Part shown: piece after piece, positions 9,030-17,091 of the stretch
How the letters are laid out: each line of letters opens with the position of its first letter
How positions within the stretch are numbered: position 1 is the stretch's first letter
Source: an uncultured Lachnospiraceae bacterium
Lineage (GTDB): Bacteria > Bacillota > Clostridia > Lachnospirales > Lachnospiraceae
DNA length: 64,000 bases
Direction of reading: 5' to 3'
NCBI GenBank assembly: GCA_947243855.1
Contig: CAMXIK010000016.1
Location: 23,784-87,783, forward strand
The notes under the pieces: model-generated
The model's database searches: none
Seen by the model: only the letters and a program-made list of their open reading frames with translations
Told to the model about the DNA's origin: nothing
Made by a program: the position numbers and the translations under genes

Positions 9030-9803
9030 ATGAAAAAAGCAACAAAGTTACTGGCAATGACGCTTGCCATGGTTATGGCGGCATGCACCTTGACTGCCTG
9101 CGGCGGCGGCAGCGCAAAGGGAGACACGCTCACCTTTGGAACCAATCCGGAGTTCCCGCCTTTTGAGTATGTCACGTCGAACGGTGTCATCGGCGAGTTT
9201 GACGGTATTGACATGGCGATTGCTAAGCAGATCGCGGATGAGAACGGCATGACCGTTGCCATGGAGAGCATGGAATTCGACTCCCTTCTGGTAGCGCTTC
9301 AAAACGGACAGATCGACGCGGTAATCGCGGGCATGACGGCGACGGACGAGAGGCGTGAGACTGTGGACTTCTCAACACCTTACTACACGGCTACGCAGGT
9401 GATGATCGTGAAGGAAGATTCCGATATCGCGACAGCGGCCGACATGGCGGACAAGAAGATCTGTGTGATTCAGGGCTACACCGGCGAGGTATGCGTACAG
9501 GATATGGGTTATAGCTACGAGGCCTTCAAGAAGGGCACGGAGGCTGTGATGGAGTTAGCCAACGGCAAGTGCGATGTGGTTGTGATCGACTCCGCAACGG
9601 CGCAGAAATATGTGAGCGATAACGAGGGCTTAAAGATCGTGGAAGACCCCAGCGCGTTTGAGTCTGAGGAGTATGCGATTGCCGTGCAGAAGGGCAACAC
9701 GGAGCTGCTTGACAAGATCAACAAATCGATCGAGAAAATGCTTGCGGACGGTACGATCAACGAACTGGCCGTGAAGTATACCGAGGAAGCGACAGCGGAA
9801 TAA
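9030..9803 (+). CDS. Polar amino-acid ABC transporter, substrate-binding lipoprotein
   Basis: 257 residues of the SBP_bac_3 family. A lipoprotein signal peptide ends at LTAC (Cys at about residue 26), so it is anchored outside the membrane. The fold is in normal order: lobe 1 starts at TLTFGTNPEFPPFEY, carries the carboxylate-binding Arg in TATDERRE, crosses to lobe 2 after VMIVKEDSD, and ends with the DGTINELAVKY helix. The ligand-binding Asp region in lobe 2 is DVVVID. A GAGGAGG RBS precedes the start. It is the third gene of the operon and serves as an internal reference for the permuted protein at 14101. Confidence 0.94.
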   Translation: MKKATKLLAMTLAMVMAACTLTACGGGSAKGDTLTFGTNPEFPPFEYVTSNGVIGEFDGIDMAIAKQIADENGMTVAMESMEFDSLLVALQNGQIDAVIAGMTATDERRETVDFSTPYYTATQVMIVKEDSDIATAADMADKKICVIQGYTGEVCVQDMGYSYEAFKKGTEAVMELANGKCDVVVIDSATAQKYVSDNEGLKIVEDPSAFESEEYAIAVQKGNTELLDKINKSIEKMLADGTINELAVKYTEEATAE

Positions 9804-9820
9804 CTGTAACAAAAATCAGG

Positions 9821-9842
9821 CGGCGTGACATAGGTCACGCCG
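9821..9842. terminator. Shared terminator hairpin between convergent genes
   Basis: A perfect 9-bp stem (9821-9829 with 9834-9842) with a four-base loop. On the - strand it is followed within a few bases by five T, so it best ends the carboxypeptidase transcript; the + strand T-tract is weak. The carboxypeptidase stop codon lies inside the stem. Confidence 0.6.
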
Positions 9843-11028
9843 TTATTTCTTTGGAAGGCACATATCTGTTATAAATCTCCACGTGATCGTAGATACACCG
9901 CCAGTTGCTGGTGGCGCCGGTAGTGACGCAGATATAGGTAGTGCCGCGGATGCGGCTGTAGCTTACCGCACAGTTCCGGGATTGAACCACATATCCCGTT
10001 TTGCCGCTTAACACTTCGCCGCCCATATCCTTATCCTCAATTTTTCTTAGAAACCAATTGGAAATCGTAATGCCGTCGGGATGTTCTTCGGTGGGAGCGG
10101 TGGTATACGTATGGGCGGATAAAAACTCCCTGCACAGGTCGTTTTGCATGGCTGCCTTCATAATGACAGCCATATCATAAACCGTGCAGTAGTGGTTGTC
10201 GTCATAAAGGCCGATACAGTTCGTGAAATGGGCGCTGCCAGCAATGCCCAGTTCTTCCAGTTTCGCATTCATCTGAGCGACAAAGTCTTCATGGGAGCCG
10301 GCAATATAGGTTGCGAGTCCCAACGCAGCGTCCCCGCCGGAGGGCAGTACGGTTCCGTAAAACAGATCGCGCACGGTAACTTCTTCCCCATCCACAAAGC
10401 CCACGGCGCTGCAGTCGTTGACATAGGCGTAATCCGTGATTTCCAAAGTCATGGTAAAGGTATCGTCCAACTCTTCTTCTGTGATCTGTTCCGCCGCTAC
10501 AAGCACTGTCAGCACTTTCGTCATGGAAGCGGGATAGATACGCTCCTTCGCTCCCTTGGAAGCGACGATGACGTTTGCGTTTTCATCTATGAGAATCGCG
10601 TTTGAGCTGATGACCTCTGCGCTGGTGATCGGGACGGTGTCTTCCGTGTCTGCAAATTGGTAAGCGGGATGCGCCTCTTCTTGTTCCGGAGAGTCTTCTT
10701 CCGCTTTTGTGGAATCTGTCATCCCGGCGTTTTCTCCTGCTTGTCTTAGCTTTTCCGCCAGTTCGTCCACGAGTTGTTTGTCGGTTGGGGCTATGGTTTC
10801 CATCGGCTGTATTTCTAACCCCGCATTCTCCGGCTCTGATTTATGACAGGATCTCAGGGCGAAAGAGACGGAAACGATCAGCACGGCGAGGATGCCGAGG
10901 CAGACGCCTCTTTTTATCATGCGCTGCCGTCTTAAGCGTTTCTGCCGTTCCAGCCGCCTGCGCCGTCTTGCTTCACAGCGGGCAAGAAACTCCCGGTCTT
11001 CTTCTTGTTCGTCAAAATAAGGTTCCAT
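9835..11028 (-). CDS. D-alanyl-D-alanine carboxypeptidase (peptidase S11)
   Basis: 397 residues. A very basic cytoplasmic N-terminus (RRRRRLERQKRLRRQR) precedes one membrane segment (about 40-58), an acidic linker, then the penicillin-binding domain from about residue 130. The active-site serine motif is PASMTK and the third motif is SGKTG. The second motif reads LPSGGDAA, so the usual Asn of SxN is Gly. It trims the terminal D-Ala of peptidoglycan stems outside the membrane. The ATG at 11028 has AAAGGA at a proper distance; one two codons earlier is too close to it. The domain is at the N-terminal anchor side, unlike DacA/DacF proteins, which have a C-terminal amphipathic anchor. Confidence 0.88.
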   Translation of the reverse strand: MEPYFDEQEEDREFLARCEARRRRRLERQKRLRRQRMIKRGVCLGILAVLIVSVSFALRSCHKSEPENAGLEIQPMETIAPTDKQLVDELAEKLRQAGENAGMTDSTKAEEDSPEQEEAHPAYQFADTEDTVPITSAEVISSNAILIDENANVIVASKGAKERIYPASMTKVLTVLVAAEQITEEELDDTFTMTLEITDYAYVNDCSAVGFVDGEEVTVRDLFYGTVLPSGGDAALGLATYIAGSHEDFVAQMNAKLEELGIAGSAHFTNCIGLYDDNHYCTVYDMAVIMKAAMQNDLCREFLSAHTYTTAPTEEHPDGITISNWFLRKIEDKDMGGEVLSGKTGYVVQSRNCAVSYSRIRGTTYICVTTGATSNWRCIYDHVEIYNRYVPSKEITA

Positions 11029-11052
11029 AGTCATTTCCTTTTATGTTTTAAA

Positions 11053-12591
11053 CTATCCTTTCACCCAGTAATCCATATCAGGGTATAAGTCTTCTTTTTC
11101 ATTCCAGTCTGACAGTCTGTGTGTTTTCACCAATTCTCCCATTTCATAATAGAACAGTTCGATTACACTGCCGTCGACGTTTGATTGACAGACCAACTTC
11201 CTTGTGCATTTATACTCGCCGTTTACAATACCGTAGACGATTACATATTCCTCACCGGCGCCCATCCTTCCGCGGCTTATCATTCTTTTCTGGTCAAATT
11301 CAAGACTAACCAACTGTTCCGGGAATGAGGGGAACCAGGCAAACTCTGCAGAGTCCTCCACCCAGACCATAGCGCGGTAATTGCCCCATGATCCGCCGCT
11401 TCCGCCGGAGTACCCTTCGTGGATCAGCAGATCCTGTTTTCCGTCGAAATTAACGTCGGCCTGTTCGAGCCGATAGTTGCTTGCGAAGCCCACTGCCATG
11501 TGTTCCATTTCTGTGTAAGGAATACGGACGCACTGAGTCAAAGGTTCTTCCCGGTTTTGTGGCTGCTCCACAATAACATAATAGGCTTCAGATAAGGGAT
11601 AGTAGTCCGGTTTGCCAATTTCAAAGGTACAGCAGATCAGCCCGTTAACATTTTCCAGTCTGACGAACCACAGATATCCGTTTTCCTGTTTCAGGGCTTC
11701 TTCTATCATTTTTGTGTACTCCGGGCCGGCCAAGGTATAGAGGGCCGTATGCAGCTTTTGGATATAAGCGTTCGGATCGGCAGGTTCTTCCTCGGATTCC
11801 GGATAAAAAGTCATACTAATATAGGCGCCGTTCTTTGCAGAGATGTTTTCCCAACGATTCCGGAGCGCTTCGGCAGTTTTTTGTATATCCAGATTCCACG
11901 CAGAGACATTTAGATAAATACTGCATTCAGGAAAGACAGGCAAATAGCGTTCCAGTTCCGTGACTTCCCATTGCTCGGTCAGTTTTGTGTGAATGCCGTC
12001 GTTCGTTAGAGCGTATGTCTGGTTATCTATGTCCAGATTTTCAATTTTTGCGCCGCTGTCCGCATAAAACATGGCTTCTGGGATATTCTTTTCATTTATT
12101 AAAGGAAAATATCCTGTTACTCGGTTGCCGTCTCCGTCAAAACTGCCGCGAAAGGGTGACTCTTCTGTTCCCAGATAAAACGGCGATACGGTATCGCCAT
12201 AGGAGAAAAAGCTGATACTGTGGCGTAAGCGGTAAGAAGCCGCAGCGGCAGGCACGCCCGGTTCAATTTCCGCGTCTTTTGCGATCAGCTGTCGCAATGT
12301 CCATAGTTGATTTTCGTTGTCAATTAGATAGAGGCCGCCTTTTTTGAGAAACCCCGACTCGGTTTTCGTTTCATCGGTTGAGACAGCCTCTGCAAGCTGC
12401 GCCTGTAAATCTTCTATTTCCAGCATTTTTTCCCTGATGGTTTGCTTGCTGGCATCAAGGGCCTTCTCCTTGTCTGCAAGAGCGGTGGAGAAGGTTTTGT
12501 TTTGTTCCGCGTACAGGCCGCATTGGATGATGAGGAATAGAAACAGGCATAGCGTCAATGCCGATAGAAACGCAGTCTTAAAATTTTTCAT
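11053..12591 (-). CDS. Membrane-anchored extracellular protein of unknown function
   Basis: 512 residues. The start at 12591 follows GAGGAA on the - strand; an upstream ATG in frame has no RBS. One hydrophobic segment (about 6-25) ends in a Cys but with Gln before it, a poor lipobox, so a membrane anchor is more likely. A coiled coil (about 30-70) follows. A segment PFRGSFDGDGNRVTGYF resembles the GLUG-type repeat of surface proteins. The C-terminal third has a DVNFDGKQDLLI calcium-binding-like motif, as in FG-GAP/VCBS-type proteins, and a Gly/Ser-rich GGSGGSWG. It lies upstream of the carboxypeptidase with an 18-base gap, so the two may share a transcript. I do not recognise a named family. 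Confidence 0.75.
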   Translation of the reverse strand: MKNFKTAFLSALTLCLFLFLIIQCGLYAEQNKTFSTALADKEKALDASKQTIREKMLEIEDLQAQLAEAVSTDETKTESGFLKKGGLYLIDNENQLWTLRQLIAKDAEIEPGVPAAAASYRLRHSISFFSYGDTVSPFYLGTEESPFRGSFDGDGNRVTGYFPLINEKNIPEAMFYADSGAKIENLDIDNQTYALTNDGIHTKLTEQWEVTELERYLPVFPECSIYLNVSAWNLDIQKTAEALRNRWENISAKNGAYISMTFYPESEEEPADPNAYIQKLHTALYTLAGPEYTKMIEEALKQENGYLWFVRLENVNGLICCTFEIGKPDYYPLSEAYYVIVEQPQNREEPLTQCVRIPYTEMEHMAVGFASNYRLEQADVNFDGKQDLLIHEGYSGGSGGSWGNYRAMVWVEDSAEFAWFPSFPEQLVSLEFDQKRMISRGRMGAGEEYVIVYGIVNGEYKCTRKLVCQSNVDGSVIELFYYEMGELVKTHRLSDWNEKEDLYPDMDYWVKG

Positions 12592-12649
12592 TTGGAATTT
12601 TCCTCGTTTGCAGATTCGTGTTTGCGTTTTCACAATAATAATTAGGTAT

Positions 12650-12678
12650 ATTATATCCCGATCAGATACCTGTAGCAA
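12650..12678 (-). promoter_or_regulatory. Promoter of the surface protein / carboxypeptidase unit
   Basis: On the - strand TTGCTA (12673-12678) and TATAAT (12650-12655) are 17 bases apart, 59 bases before the start codon. Confidence 0.65.
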
Positions 12679-12683
12679 ATAAA

Positions 12684-12710
12684 ACTTTAAGGGATAACCC
12701 TTAAAAGTTC
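12684..12710. promoter_or_regulatory. Palindrome just upstream of the divergent promoters
   Basis: TTAAGGG and CCCTTAA flank a four-base centre, and AACT/AGTT extend it with one unpaired base. It sits a few bases behind the -35 box of the leftward promoter and before the rightward one, where a shared operator would be expected. Confidence 0.4.
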
Positions 12711-12726
12711 TTTGCGCACAGTCGGC

Positions 12727-12756
12727 TTGACGCAGTATGCTTTCTCGTAGTAGTAT
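12727..12756 (+). promoter_or_regulatory. Candidate promoter of the SstT-ABC operon
   Basis: TTGACG (12727-12732) and TAGTAT (12751-12756) with an 18-base spacer. About 70 bases of leader follow before the start codon. Confidence 0.5.
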
Positions 12757-12828
12757 AGTAAAGTAACTGGCAACTCAGGTTATACATAACTGCCAACAAC
12801 GCGGACAGTTTTGGCATGGAGGTAATTT

Positions 12829-14052
12829 ATGAAAAATGTGTGGGAAAAATGGACAGGAATCAGTCTTGTCAAGAGAATTATCGTGGGGCTGGTCATCGGC
12901 TCCGTTCTGGCTCTCGTAGTGCCGGGGGCTTCCGGTATCGGGATTCTGGGCGATGTGTTCGTCGGGGCTTTGAAAGGAATTGCGCCGCTTCTGGTGTTCT
13001 TTCTTGTTATGAGCGCGCTTTGCAATGCGGGAAAATCCCATGGCGGCGTGATCCGTACCGTTATTATTTTGTATATGTTCAGTACGGTGCTTGCCGCTGT
13101 GATTGCAGTATTTGCAAGTATGATCTTCCCGGTGCAGATGGTGCTTACGGACGCGGCGGCGGATGCGGCGGCTCCTGACGGTATTGTGGCGGTGCTGAGC
13201 ACCCTGTTGATGAATGTGGTACAGAATCCGGTATCCTCGCTGGTGGATGCAAACTATGTGGGCATTCTGGCATGGGCGGTGCTTCTGGGCGTGGCTTTCC
13301 GCGGCGCGGGAGAGGCGACCAAAAAGTCGTTGGGGGATATCTCGACGGCGATTTCCAAAGTGGTTGTGGTGATTATCAACCTTGCGCCGTTCGGCGTGCT
13401 GGGACTGGTTTACACCAGCGTGACGACGAGCGGACTGGAAGCCTTTACCGTATACGGAAAGCTTCTGATTTTACTGGTTGGCTGTATGCTCTTTATTTAT
13501 TTTGTAACCAATCCGATTCTGGTGTATTGGTGTATTCGTAAGAATCCTTATCCGTTGATTTTTAAGTGCTTAAAGGAGAGTGCGATTACGGCGTTCTTCA
13601 CCAGAAGCTCGGCGGCGAATATTCCAGTCAATATGAAGATATGCGAGGAAATGGGACTGGACAAAGACACCTATTCCGTGACGATTCCGCTTGGCGCAAC
13701 CATCAACATGGACGGCGCAGCGATTACGATTACGGTTATGACCATGGCGACGGCCTATACCATGGGTATTAACGTGGATATTCCTACGGCGATTATTTTG
13801 AGTCTTCTTGCGGCTCTTTCCGCATGCGGCGCTTCCGGTGTGGCGGGCGGTTCCCTGCTGTTAATTCCGCTGGCATGTTCGCTGTTTGGTATTCCGGACT
13901 CTGTTTCCATGCAGGTGGTGGCGGTTGGCTTTATCATCGGCGTGATTCAGGATTCTGTAGAGACGGCGCTTAATTCTTCTTCCGATCTGCTGCTGTCCGC
14001 GTCTGCGGAGTTCAGGCAGTGGCGGCTTGAGGGGAAGGAAATCAAATACTGA
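12829..14052 (+). CDS. sstT: Serine/threonine:sodium symporter, SstT type
   Basis: 407 residues of the dicarboxylate/amino acid:cation symporter family, with about eight helices and two re-entrant loops. Signatures include the serine-rich loop AFFTRSSAANIPVN, the NMDGAAITITVMT sodium-site segment and SACGASGVAGGSLLLIPLA. These patterns and the length match SstT rather than GltP. A GGAGG lies 7 bases before the ATG. The binding protein of an amino-acid ABC system starts 48 bases downstream with its own RBS and no terminator between, so a secondary carrier and a primary importer may be co-expressed. Confidence 0.92.
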   Translation: MKNVWEKWTGISLVKRIIVGLVIGSVLALVVPGASGIGILGDVFVGALKGIAPLLVFFLVMSALCNAGKSHGGVIRTVIILYMFSTVLAAVIAVFASMIFPVQMVLTDAAADAAAPDGIVAVLSTLLMNVVQNPVSSLVDANYVGILAWAVLLGVAFRGAGEATKKSLGDISTAISKVVVVIINLAPFGVLGLVYTSVTTSGLEAFTVYGKLLILLVGCMLFIYFVTNPILVYWCIRKNPYPLIFKCLKESAITAFFTRSSAANIPVNMKICEEMGLDKDTYSVTIPLGATINMDGAAITITVMTMATAYTMGINVDIPTAIILSLLAALSACGASGVAGGSLLLIPLACSLFGIPDSVSMQVVAVGFIIGVIQDSVETALNSSSDLLLSASAEFRQWRLEGKEIKY

Positions 14053-14100
14053 GAAGTCGCAATAGAAAAACTACGATTTATTTAGAAGGAGGAAACTATT

Positions 14101-14898
14101 ATGAAAAAGAAATTGGTAATGTTGTTGGCGATGTCTATGACTATCGGCGGGGTTCTTACTGGCTGCGGCGGCGATAAGGAGGCGGCGGCAGGCAAGGATA
14201 TGGTGTATGCGGTGGAGACCGGTTCCGCAGGAGAAGCAGTTGCGCAGGAGAAGGGCTTTCAGACAAATGCGGTGGCGTCTCAGGCGGATGCGCTGATGGA
14301 GGTGGCTTCCGGCACATCGGATGCGGCGATCATCGATCTTTTGATGGCGGGCGCGATGATCGGCGAGGGAACCAGCTACCCGAATCTGGTACATACGGAT
14401 GAGCTGACCACAGAGGAATACGGCGTAGGCTGCCGAAAAGGCTCCGATCTGGCTTCTTTCATTAATTCTGTGTTTGCGGAGACTTATGCGGACGGCACCA
14501 TGCAGAAGACGGCGGAGACTTACGGCGTGCAGGAAGCGTTAGTGGAGCAGAAAGCTTCGGAGTTTACCGCTTCCGCTTCCGACAGCGATGTGGCTTACAT
14601 ACAGGGGAAAGGTACGCTGATTGTGGGTATCACCGAGTTTGAGCCTATGGATTATAAGGATGCTTCCGGCGAGTGGATAGGCTTTGACGCCGATATGGCC
14701 CGTGTGGTAGCGGATAAACTCGGCGTGGAAGCGCAGTTTGTTGTGATCGATTGGGACAACAAGATTATGGAGCTGGAATCCAAGAATATCGATGTTGTTT
14801 GGAACGGCATGACTTTGACCAGTGAAGTGACAAGCGCCATGGAGTGTACCGGCGCGTACTGTAATAACGCGCAGGTGGTGGTAGTACCTGCAAAGTAG
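14101..14898 (+). CDS. Amino-acid ABC substrate-binding lipoprotein with swapped (circularly permuted) lobes
   Basis: 265 residues with a lipoprotein signal (LTGC, Cys22). Compared with the normal binding protein at 9030, the halves are in reverse order. Residues 34-145 (YAVETGSAGEA, DAAIID, EYGVGCRKGSDL, YADGTMQKTAETYG) correspond to the second half of the family. Residues 168-263 (GKGTLIVGITEFEPMDY, WIGFDADMARVVADKLGV, IDVVWNGMTLT, NNAQVVVVPAK) correspond to the first half. A Ser/Asp-rich linker (about 152-167) joins them. The new ends fall in the inter-lobe connection of the normal fold. The carboxylate-binding Arg expected after MTLT is absent. GGAGG precedes the start. Permease and ATPase genes follow, suggesting a working importer. 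No frame break is visible. Confidence 0.88.
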   Translation: MKKKLVMLLAMSMTIGGVLTGCGGDKEAAAGKDMVYAVETGSAGEAVAQEKGFQTNAVASQADALMEVASGTSDAAIIDLLMAGAMIGEGTSYPNLVHTDELTTEEYGVGCRKGSDLASFINSVFAETYADGTMQKTAETYGVQEALVEQKASEFTASASDSDVAYIQGKGTLIVGITEFEPMDYKDASGEWIGFDADMARVVADKLGVEAQFVVIDWDNKIMELESKNIDVVWNGMTLTSEVTSAMECTGAYCNNAQVVVVPAK

Positions 14899-14944
14899 AA
14901 GAAAGACTGTTTGCGGTTAAGTGGAAGCCGCCATGGAGGAAATT

Positions 14945-15601
14945 ATGTTTTACAGTGTCACACAGGCGTTGTTGGACGGCCTTTTGACCACCTTTCAGAT
15001 TTTTATATTCACCCTGCTTTTTTCCCTTCCATTGGGTTTGGTTCTCGCATTCGGCGAGATCAGCAGATGGAAGGTTTTGCGGGGATTGATACAGACGCTG
15101 GTATGGATCATACGCGGCACGCCGTTGATGTTACAGTTGATCATCATTTTTTACGGACCTGGGCTTTGGCTGGGACATAATATTTGGAGCGGCAGCGAGG
15201 CCGGACGGATCACCGCCACGGTAGTGGCTTTCAGCATCAATTATGCCTGCTATTTTTCCGTTATTTTCAGGGGCGGCATTGAAGGCGTTCCCGTGGGGCA
15301 GAGAGAGGCGGGAGAAGTGCTTGGCATGACGAAGAGCCAGATCTTTTTTAAGGTCACGCTTTTACAGATGGTCAAGCGGGTAGTGCCGCCGATGTCTAAT
15401 GAAATTATTACGCTGGTAAAGGATACGTCTCTTGCGCGTATCATTGCCGCCTATGAGCTGACCTTTGCCGGATATTCTTTTATGAAGAGCGACGGCCTGA
15501 CATGGCCGCTCTTCTACACGGGCGTATTTTATCTGGTATTTGTGGGAATCTTGACGCTTTTGTTTAACTATATCGAACGCAGATTGGATTATTTCAGATA
15601 G
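14945..15601 (+). CDS. Amino-acid ABC transporter, permease
   Basis: 218 residues, HisM/GlnP type, with about five hydrophobic helices and the coupling loop (REAGEVLGMTKSQIFFKVTL, Gly and Pro-region conserved). The ATG at 14945 has GGAGG at 14936-14940; a GTG eight codons upstream is possible but has no RBS. It lies between the permuted binding protein and the ATPase. By position it forms the channel for that unusual binding protein. The permease itself looks ordinary in order and length. Confidence 0.92.
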   Translation: MFYSVTQALLDGLLTTFQIFIFTLLFSLPLGLVLAFGEISRWKVLRGLIQTLVWIIRGTPLMLQLIIIFYGPGLWLGHNIWSGSEAGRITATVVAFSINYACYFSVIFRGGIEGVPVGQREAGEVLGMTKSQIFFKVTLLQMVKRVVPPMSNEIITLVKDTSLARIIAAYELTFAGYSFMKSDGLTWPLFYTGVFYLVFVGILTLLFNYIERRLDYFR

Positions 15602-15624
15602 AATGCTTTGAAATGGAGGAACAA

Positions 15625-16401
15625 ATGGCTGTCTTAGAAGTAAAAAATATTGGAAAACATTTCGGTTCTACAAAGGTGCTCGATGATGTGAGTTTTGATT
15701 TGGATGAGGGAAACGCGCTGGCGATCATCGGTTCCTCCGGTTCCGGTAAGACCACGCTCCTTCGGTGCCTGAATTTTCTGGAAATGCCGGACCACGGTTC
15801 CATTACGGTGCGGGGAGATGTATTGTTTGACGCGGACGGTTCGGTGAAGGGGCTGGAAAAGGATCTGCGCACCAAGAGGCTGCATTTCGGCATGGTGTTT
15901 CAGGCGTTCCATCTGTTTCCGCAGTATACGGCGCTTGAAAATGTGACGCTGGCGGAAAAGCTTCTGGCGAAGGAACGGTCGGATTTCAAACAAAACAGGA
16001 AACAGATTTTTGAAGAAATCGAGGCCCACGGAAAAGCGCTTTTGGAGCAGATGGGGCTTGCGGAGCGCATGGAGCACTATCCCCATCAGTTATCCGGCGG
16101 GCAGCAGCAGAGAGTGGCGATTGCCAGAGCGTTGGCGCTTAAGCCGGATATCCTCTGTTTTGACGAGCCGACTTCGGCCCTTGACCCGGAGCTGACCGGG
16201 GAAGTGCTTAAAGTCATCCGGGGGCTTGCCGAGCAGCGCACGACCATGATTATCGTGACTCATGAAATGGCCTTTGCCAGAGACGTGGCGGATCGCATCA
16301 TTTTTATGGATGAGGGCGTGATCGTGGAGCAGGGCGATCCCAGACAGGTGATCGACCACCCGAGGGAGGAGAGGACGAAACAGTTTTTGACAAAATATTA
16401 G
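15625..16401 (+). CDS. Amino-acid ABC transporter, ATP-binding protein
   Basis: 258 residues with Walker A GSSGSGKTT, Q-loop VFQAFHLFPQ, signature LSGGQQQR, Walker [15 protein letters not shown] and the switch His in VTHEMAFA. The insert between the Q-loop and the signature is longer than in the ATPase at 8261 (about 20 more residues, KERSDFKQNRKQIF region). The ATG at 15625 follows GGAGG; a start four codons earlier overlaps that RBS. It is the last gene of the operon and is followed by a strong terminator. Confidence 0.95.
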   Translation: MAVLEVKNIGKHFGSTKVLDDVSFDLDEGNALAIIGSSGSGKTTLLRCLNFLEMPDHGSITVRGDVLFDADGSVKGLEKDLRTKRLHFGMVFQAFHLFPQYTALENVTLAEKLLAKERSDFKQNRKQIFEEIEAHGKALLEQMGLAERMEHYPHQLSGGQQQRVAIARALALKPDILCFDEPTSALDPELTGEVLKVIRGLAEQRTTMIIVTHEMAFARDVADRIIFMDEGVIVEQGDPRQVIDHPREERTKQFLTKY

Positions 16402-16411
16402 AAAAAGCAGG

Positions 16412-16439
16412 GAGCTTGCCGGACGGCAGGCTCTTTTTT
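16412..16439 (+). terminator. Rho-independent terminator of the second ABC operon
   Basis: A 9-bp stem (16412-16420 with 16425-16433, one G-U pair), a four-base loop and six T. Confidence 0.9.
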
Positions 16440-16578
16440 GTTCGGCTGGCGTCGTATGCCGTCTTTGCTTTTTGGCTAAAATACTACCATTTATGCCGGG
16501 AAGTAGTATGGATTTTCATGGGGCGGCGTGGTAAGGTTTTTATAGGAAATCATAAAACGGAAAGGGAGGAGATATGTT

Positions 16579-17091
16579 ATGTTGATGGAAGTGATAAGCA
16601 TTGTTCTGGGCGGCTTTTTGTTGGTAGCGTGGGATTACGGCGGCGGAGGGTTAGAGTTGGGCCGGCTTTTCTTTCTGCTAGACCCTCCATCCCTAGTCAT
16701 CGTGCTGCTGTTTGCTGTGCCGGTGCTGTTAAAGGGCGGCGTGTGGAAAGATTTTGTGAGGGCGTGGCGGCTTTTAAAAAAGGAGTATACCTGTCATCTG
16801 AGCGATCTGCGGCGCACGCTGGATGTGGTGGAGATGATGCAGAAACAGGTGCTCTATGGGGGGGTGGTCTGTGTGCTAATGACGCTTATCACCATTTTGG
16901 CAAACCTCTCTGATCCGGCCAGTCTTGGCCCAAATCTGGCGGTGGCGATTCTGTCCATGCTGTATGCGCTGCTCATTGAAATGCTGCTTCTGCCGCTGCA
17001 GTTGGAGGTAAAACGCAGGATTATCGATTACATGGATGTGGACATCGAGGCGGAGGATGAGAAGATCAGCATAGAGGAAGGAAAGATATGA
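16579..17091 (+). CDS. MotA/TolQ/ExbB-like membrane protein, short form
   Basis: 170 residues with about four hydrophobic segments. The C-terminal half (LANLSDPASLGPNLAVAIL then a MLYALLIEMLLLPL stretch) resembles the last two channel helices of MotA-type stator proteins, including the SLGPNLAVA turn. The N-terminus (GGGLELGRLFFLLDPPSLVIV) resembles the first MotA helix region. The usual cytoplasmic loop is reduced to about 40 residues. No MotB-like partner is nearby; instead the next gene, overlapping by 4 bases, encodes a membrane-tethered LuxR-type regulator. A flagellar role is therefore not supported. GGGAGG precedes the start. Confidence 0.6.
   Translation: MLMEVISIVLGGFLLVAWDYGGGGLELGRLFFLLDPPSLVIVLLFAVPVLLKGGVWKDFVRAWRLLKKEYTCHLSDLRRTLDVVEMMQKQVLYGGVVCVLMTLITILANLSDPASLGPNLAVAILSMLYALLIEMLLLPLQLEVKRRIIDYMDVDIEAEDEKISIEEGKI

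Noticed and set aside
16416..16913. 165-codon + strand frame starting within the terminator region
   Set aside because: It starts within the terminator stem and overlaps the better-supported MotA-like gene in another frame.
16579..17091. Flagellar stator protein MotA
   Set aside because: There is no MotB or other flagellar gene nearby, and the protein is much shorter than MotA; only the fold is likely shared.
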